Shown here piece after piece: positions 62,103 through 64,000 of a stretch of DNA of 64,000 nt. The first letter of the stretch is position 1; every line of letters starts with the position of its first letter. A program made the position numbers and the translations under genes. Source of the stretch: Bacillota bacterium (GTDB lineage: Bacteria > Bacillota > Clostridia > Lachnospirales > Lachnospiraceae). The notes beneath the pieces were generated by a model. That model was not told the DNA's origin, searched no databases, and saw nothing but the letters and a program-made list of their open reading frames with translations. The stretch lies in NCBI GenBank assembly GCA_023390555.1, contig JAEWCQ010000034.1, positions 1 through 64,000 of the forward strand, written 5' to 3'.

Positions 62103-63266
62103 TTATTTAAAGTTATCGTTTTTATATACGAGAACGAGGCCGGATCTCTGGTAAACCTGAGCTACTTCCAGTAAATCCATACCGCCTGCATTTGCAGAAA
62201 TCAGATTGGATACCCATGTCACACCGAAATCAACCGTTCCGTTGTTTACTGCCGTTGTTTCACTGATATCTCCGCCGCCCGGCTGGATATCTACGGTAAG
62301 TCCTGCATCTTCATAATAGCCTTTGTCCAGTGCTACATAATAGCCCATGAACTGTGCCTGAGGCAGCCATTTTAACTGAATCGATACGCTGGATTTCTCT
62401 ACATCAAATTTTCCGTCGGAGGATGCGAGTGCATCGCTGAGATAAGAAGTATCGCGGATATCATCCAAAGTCAGCGTCTGTAATTTTTCTGCTGCGGCTG
62501 AATCATCCAGTTTGATGTACTGTTTTGCAAGATCAAGTGTCTGCTGCATTGCTGTTTCATCCATATTGCCAAGATCTGATACGGTATTTCCGTTCATGTC
62601 GGTTTCAACCAGCTTCTTTACTTCGTCTGCCATATAAGCCTGATGATCTGCGGATACGGAAGAACCGTAGTTGTATACAATTTCAGCTGCTTCTTCCGGA
62701 TGCTCACATGCATATTCCCATCCTTTTAAGGATGCATATAAGAACGCTTTTACGGTATTCGGATTATCCTTTGCAAACTGGCTGGTACAGAAGATATTAT
62801 CCTCCAGCATTGCCACACCTTCCTCGTTCATGTCAATTGTGCCTACGGTGTCGCCATAGCCATAACCGCCGTCATAATCATTTTTGACAAGTCCAAGCTC
62901 GTTATAGGTCATTGCGGATGCAAGTGTGATGGAGTCATCGTCAAAGCCATCCATATCAAATGCCTGGCTGAGATAAGAAGTGTCCTGACCATATTTTGCA
63001 AGCAGTGCCTGCACTTCATATTCATTTCCAAGTCCCCAGTTCCCGACTTTGCCTTCCTGTGCAGCTTTTACGATAATATCTTTATTCGATGTTGTTGCTG
63101 CAGTTTCAGTTCCTGCTGCGGATTCTGTAGACTCCGAAGATGCTTCAGATGAAGAGTTGCTTCCTGATGAATTACTGTCTGATGAATTTCCGCAGGCAGT
63201 CAGCAGACTGACGGTGAGTGCAGTTACACAAAGTAAACTCACTAATTTGTTGAACCTTTTTTTCAT
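62103..63266 (-). CDS. NMT1/THI5-type ABC binding lipoprotein with swapped lobe order
   Basis: 387 residues with signal peptide and lipobox (LLTAC) and a long Ser/Glu/Thr linker. The mature part begins with GKVGNWGLGNEYEVQALLAKYG and runs through AMTYNELGLV and EEGVAMLEDNIF, normally the second half of this family; the normal first half (VSIQLKWLPQAQFMGYYVALDKGYY ... VAQVYQRSGLVLVYK) is at the C-terminus. The protein therefore looks circularly permuted. It should bind a pyrimidine or related nitrogen compound for the adjacent permease. Strong ribosome site GGAGGAAAA. Confidence 0.85.
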   Translation of the reverse strand: MKKRFNKLVSLLCVTALTVSLLTACGNSSDSNSSGSNSSSEASSESTESAAGTETAATTSNKDIIVKAAQEGKVGNWGLGNEYEVQALLAKYGQDTSYLSQAFDMDGFDDDSITLASAMTYNELGLVKNDYDGGYGYGDTVGTIDMNEEGVAMLEDNIFCTSQFAKDNPNTVKAFLYASLKGWEYACEHPEEAAEIVYNYGSSVSADHQAYMADEVKKLVETDMNGNTVSDLGNMDETAMQQTLDLAKQYIKLDDSAAAEKLQTLTLDDIRDTSYLSDALASSDGKFDVEKSSVSIQLKWLPQAQFMGYYVALDKGYYEDAGLTVDIQPGGGDISETTAVNNGTVDFGVTWVSNLISANAGGMDLLEVAQVYQRSGLVLVYKNDNFK

Positions 63267-63323
63267 AGATGTTTTCCTCCTTAAAATGAAAATAAAATTA
63301 ATATATTCAGCTGCATTTCATGG

Positions 63324-64000
63324 TTAAGCATGTTTTTTCAGCAGAATGTTCTGTACGATCATCAGTACCGCGTACATGATGATTCCGATCAGGCAGGCTG
63401 CAACGATATAAGCCCATGCCGTCGGATACTGTGCAAGTACAATATTTTCCCGGATCTGTCTTCCGACTCCGGTGATATATTCCGCAAAGTATTCACTGAC
63501 CAGTGCACTGATGACACTGGATGGAACCGCCACTTTCAATGCGGTGAAAATATAAGGTACACTGTTTGGTATGCGAAGCTTAATGAGTGTGGCTTTCTTC
63601 CCGGCCGCAAGCGACTGCATCAGATCTTCGGAAAAAGGTTTCAGTTCTGTCAATCCCCGGTATGCGTTGATACTCATATTCGCCATACAGACAATCATGA
63701 CGACAAGGATTTTTGCGACCATACTTCGAATGTTGGCATCTTTGCTGACATCTTTCGTCCAGTTCGTCATGACCGGCGCAAGTGCCACAATTGGAATTGC
63801 ATTAAATGCTGCCACAATCGTAACGCCGCAGCTTCCCCACTTCGGAAAAAGTGCCGCGAGGATTGCAATAAAGTAACCGAGCAGCGAACCGGCTGCCAGA
63901 CCGACCAGTGCGACGATGACTGTCGCCCAGACGTTTGTCATAATTTTAGCCACATTGTCTCCCATAATATTGGCAATCCGGCTTGGGAGCGGAAGAGTAA
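63324..64000 (-). CDS. ABC transporter permease (SsuC/ThiX type), start outside window
   Basis: At least 225 residues; the frame stays open to the window edge, with an LPLPSRIANIMGDN segment typical of the region ahead of helix 2 in this family, so the ATG at 63965 is internal. Several membrane helices and the ATPase-contact loop (ELKPFSEDLMQSLAAGKKATLIKLRIPNSVPYIFTALKVAV) are present. Together with the binding protein it forms a taurine/thiamine-precursor-type importer here linked to pyrimidine degradation. Confidence 0.85.
   Translation of the reverse strand, partial: TLPLPSRIANIMGDNVAKIMTNVWATVIVALVGLAAGSLLGYFIAILAALFPKWGSCGVTIVAAFNAIPIVALAPVMTNWTKDVSKDANIRSMVAKILVVMIVCMANMSINAYRGLTELKPFSEDLMQSLAAGKKATLIKLRIPNSVPYIFTALKVAVPSSVISALVSEYFAEYITGVGRQIRENIVLAQYPTAWAYIVAACLIGIIMYAVLMIVQNILLKKHA

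Noticed and set aside
1..64000. CRISPR arrays, tRNA or rRNA genes, insertion sequences
   Set aside because: Looked for repeat-spacer patterns, cloverleaf cores and transposase frames; none seen by eye.

Overview
The window looks like a chromosomal stretch of a spore-forming gut-type Firmicute, most likely Lachnospiraceae (Clostridia). Supporting signs are a spoVT-type AbrB regulator, strong AGGAGG ribosome sites, many carbohydrate ABC transporters with LacI/AraC regulators, and plant-glycan glycosidases. No rRNA, tRNA, CRISPR array, IS element or integrase was seen.

Layout. 1-3712 (minus): two paralogous sugar-binding proteins followed by the first codons of the next transporter gene, and a membrane-anchored FKBP-type isomerase. 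3915-4457: beta-carbonic anhydrase. 4608-27074 (all plus): an accessory locus encoding a phage-tail-like particle. 27237-34330: a flavin-binding small protein, a GGDEF-receiver protein, a ROK glucokinase, a class A penicillin-binding protein, SpoVT and small membrane proteins. 34539-40611: an alpha-glucosidase plus maltose-type ABC importer with its LacI regulator and two matching operators. 40727-45577: a chemoreceptor, an HTH protein of unknown role and a NYN/LOTUS protein. 45664-54961: a galactomannan-type locus (ThuA, sugar isomerase, beta-mannosidase, esterase lipoprotein, alpha-galactosidase, two AraC regulators). 55165-57119: a condensation-type acyltransferase with a TetR regulator and two identical operator types. 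57256-64000 (minus): a reductive pyrimidine-degradation operon with its own ABC transporter, running off the window edge.

The locus at 4608-27074 is the most interesting part. A good sigma-A promoter (TTGACT, 17 bp, TATCGT) is immediately followed by a LexA/DinR-type SOS box (GAACATATGTTC). The first operon encodes an unknown protein, an approximately 876-residue protein with the DxDGD signature of the RDR/YonO-like single-chain RNA polymerases, and a zinc-ribbon protein. Then come siphovirus-type tail genes, a lysis cassette (endolysin, two holin-like proteins), a tape measure gene interrupted by a 542-nt structured insert that looks like a group I intron, a 1906-residue tail-tip/fibre protein with an S74 chaperone domain, and a Dit-like protein. 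Terminase, portal, capsid, integrase and replication genes are absent. The tail genes are separated by several terminator-like hairpins and lack a convincing sigma-A promoter. My reading, an inference, is an SOS-induced F-type tailocin whose structural genes are transcribed by its own terminator-tolerant RNA polymerase. Three of its genes also appear to start at ATC/ATT codons exactly 9 nt after a strong Shine-Dalgarno sequence.

Other notable points are an NMT1-type binding protein whose lobes appear in swapped (circularly permuted) order (62103-63266), and a PreA-like enzyme carrying the PreT N-terminal iron-sulfur domain without PreT (59157-60668).
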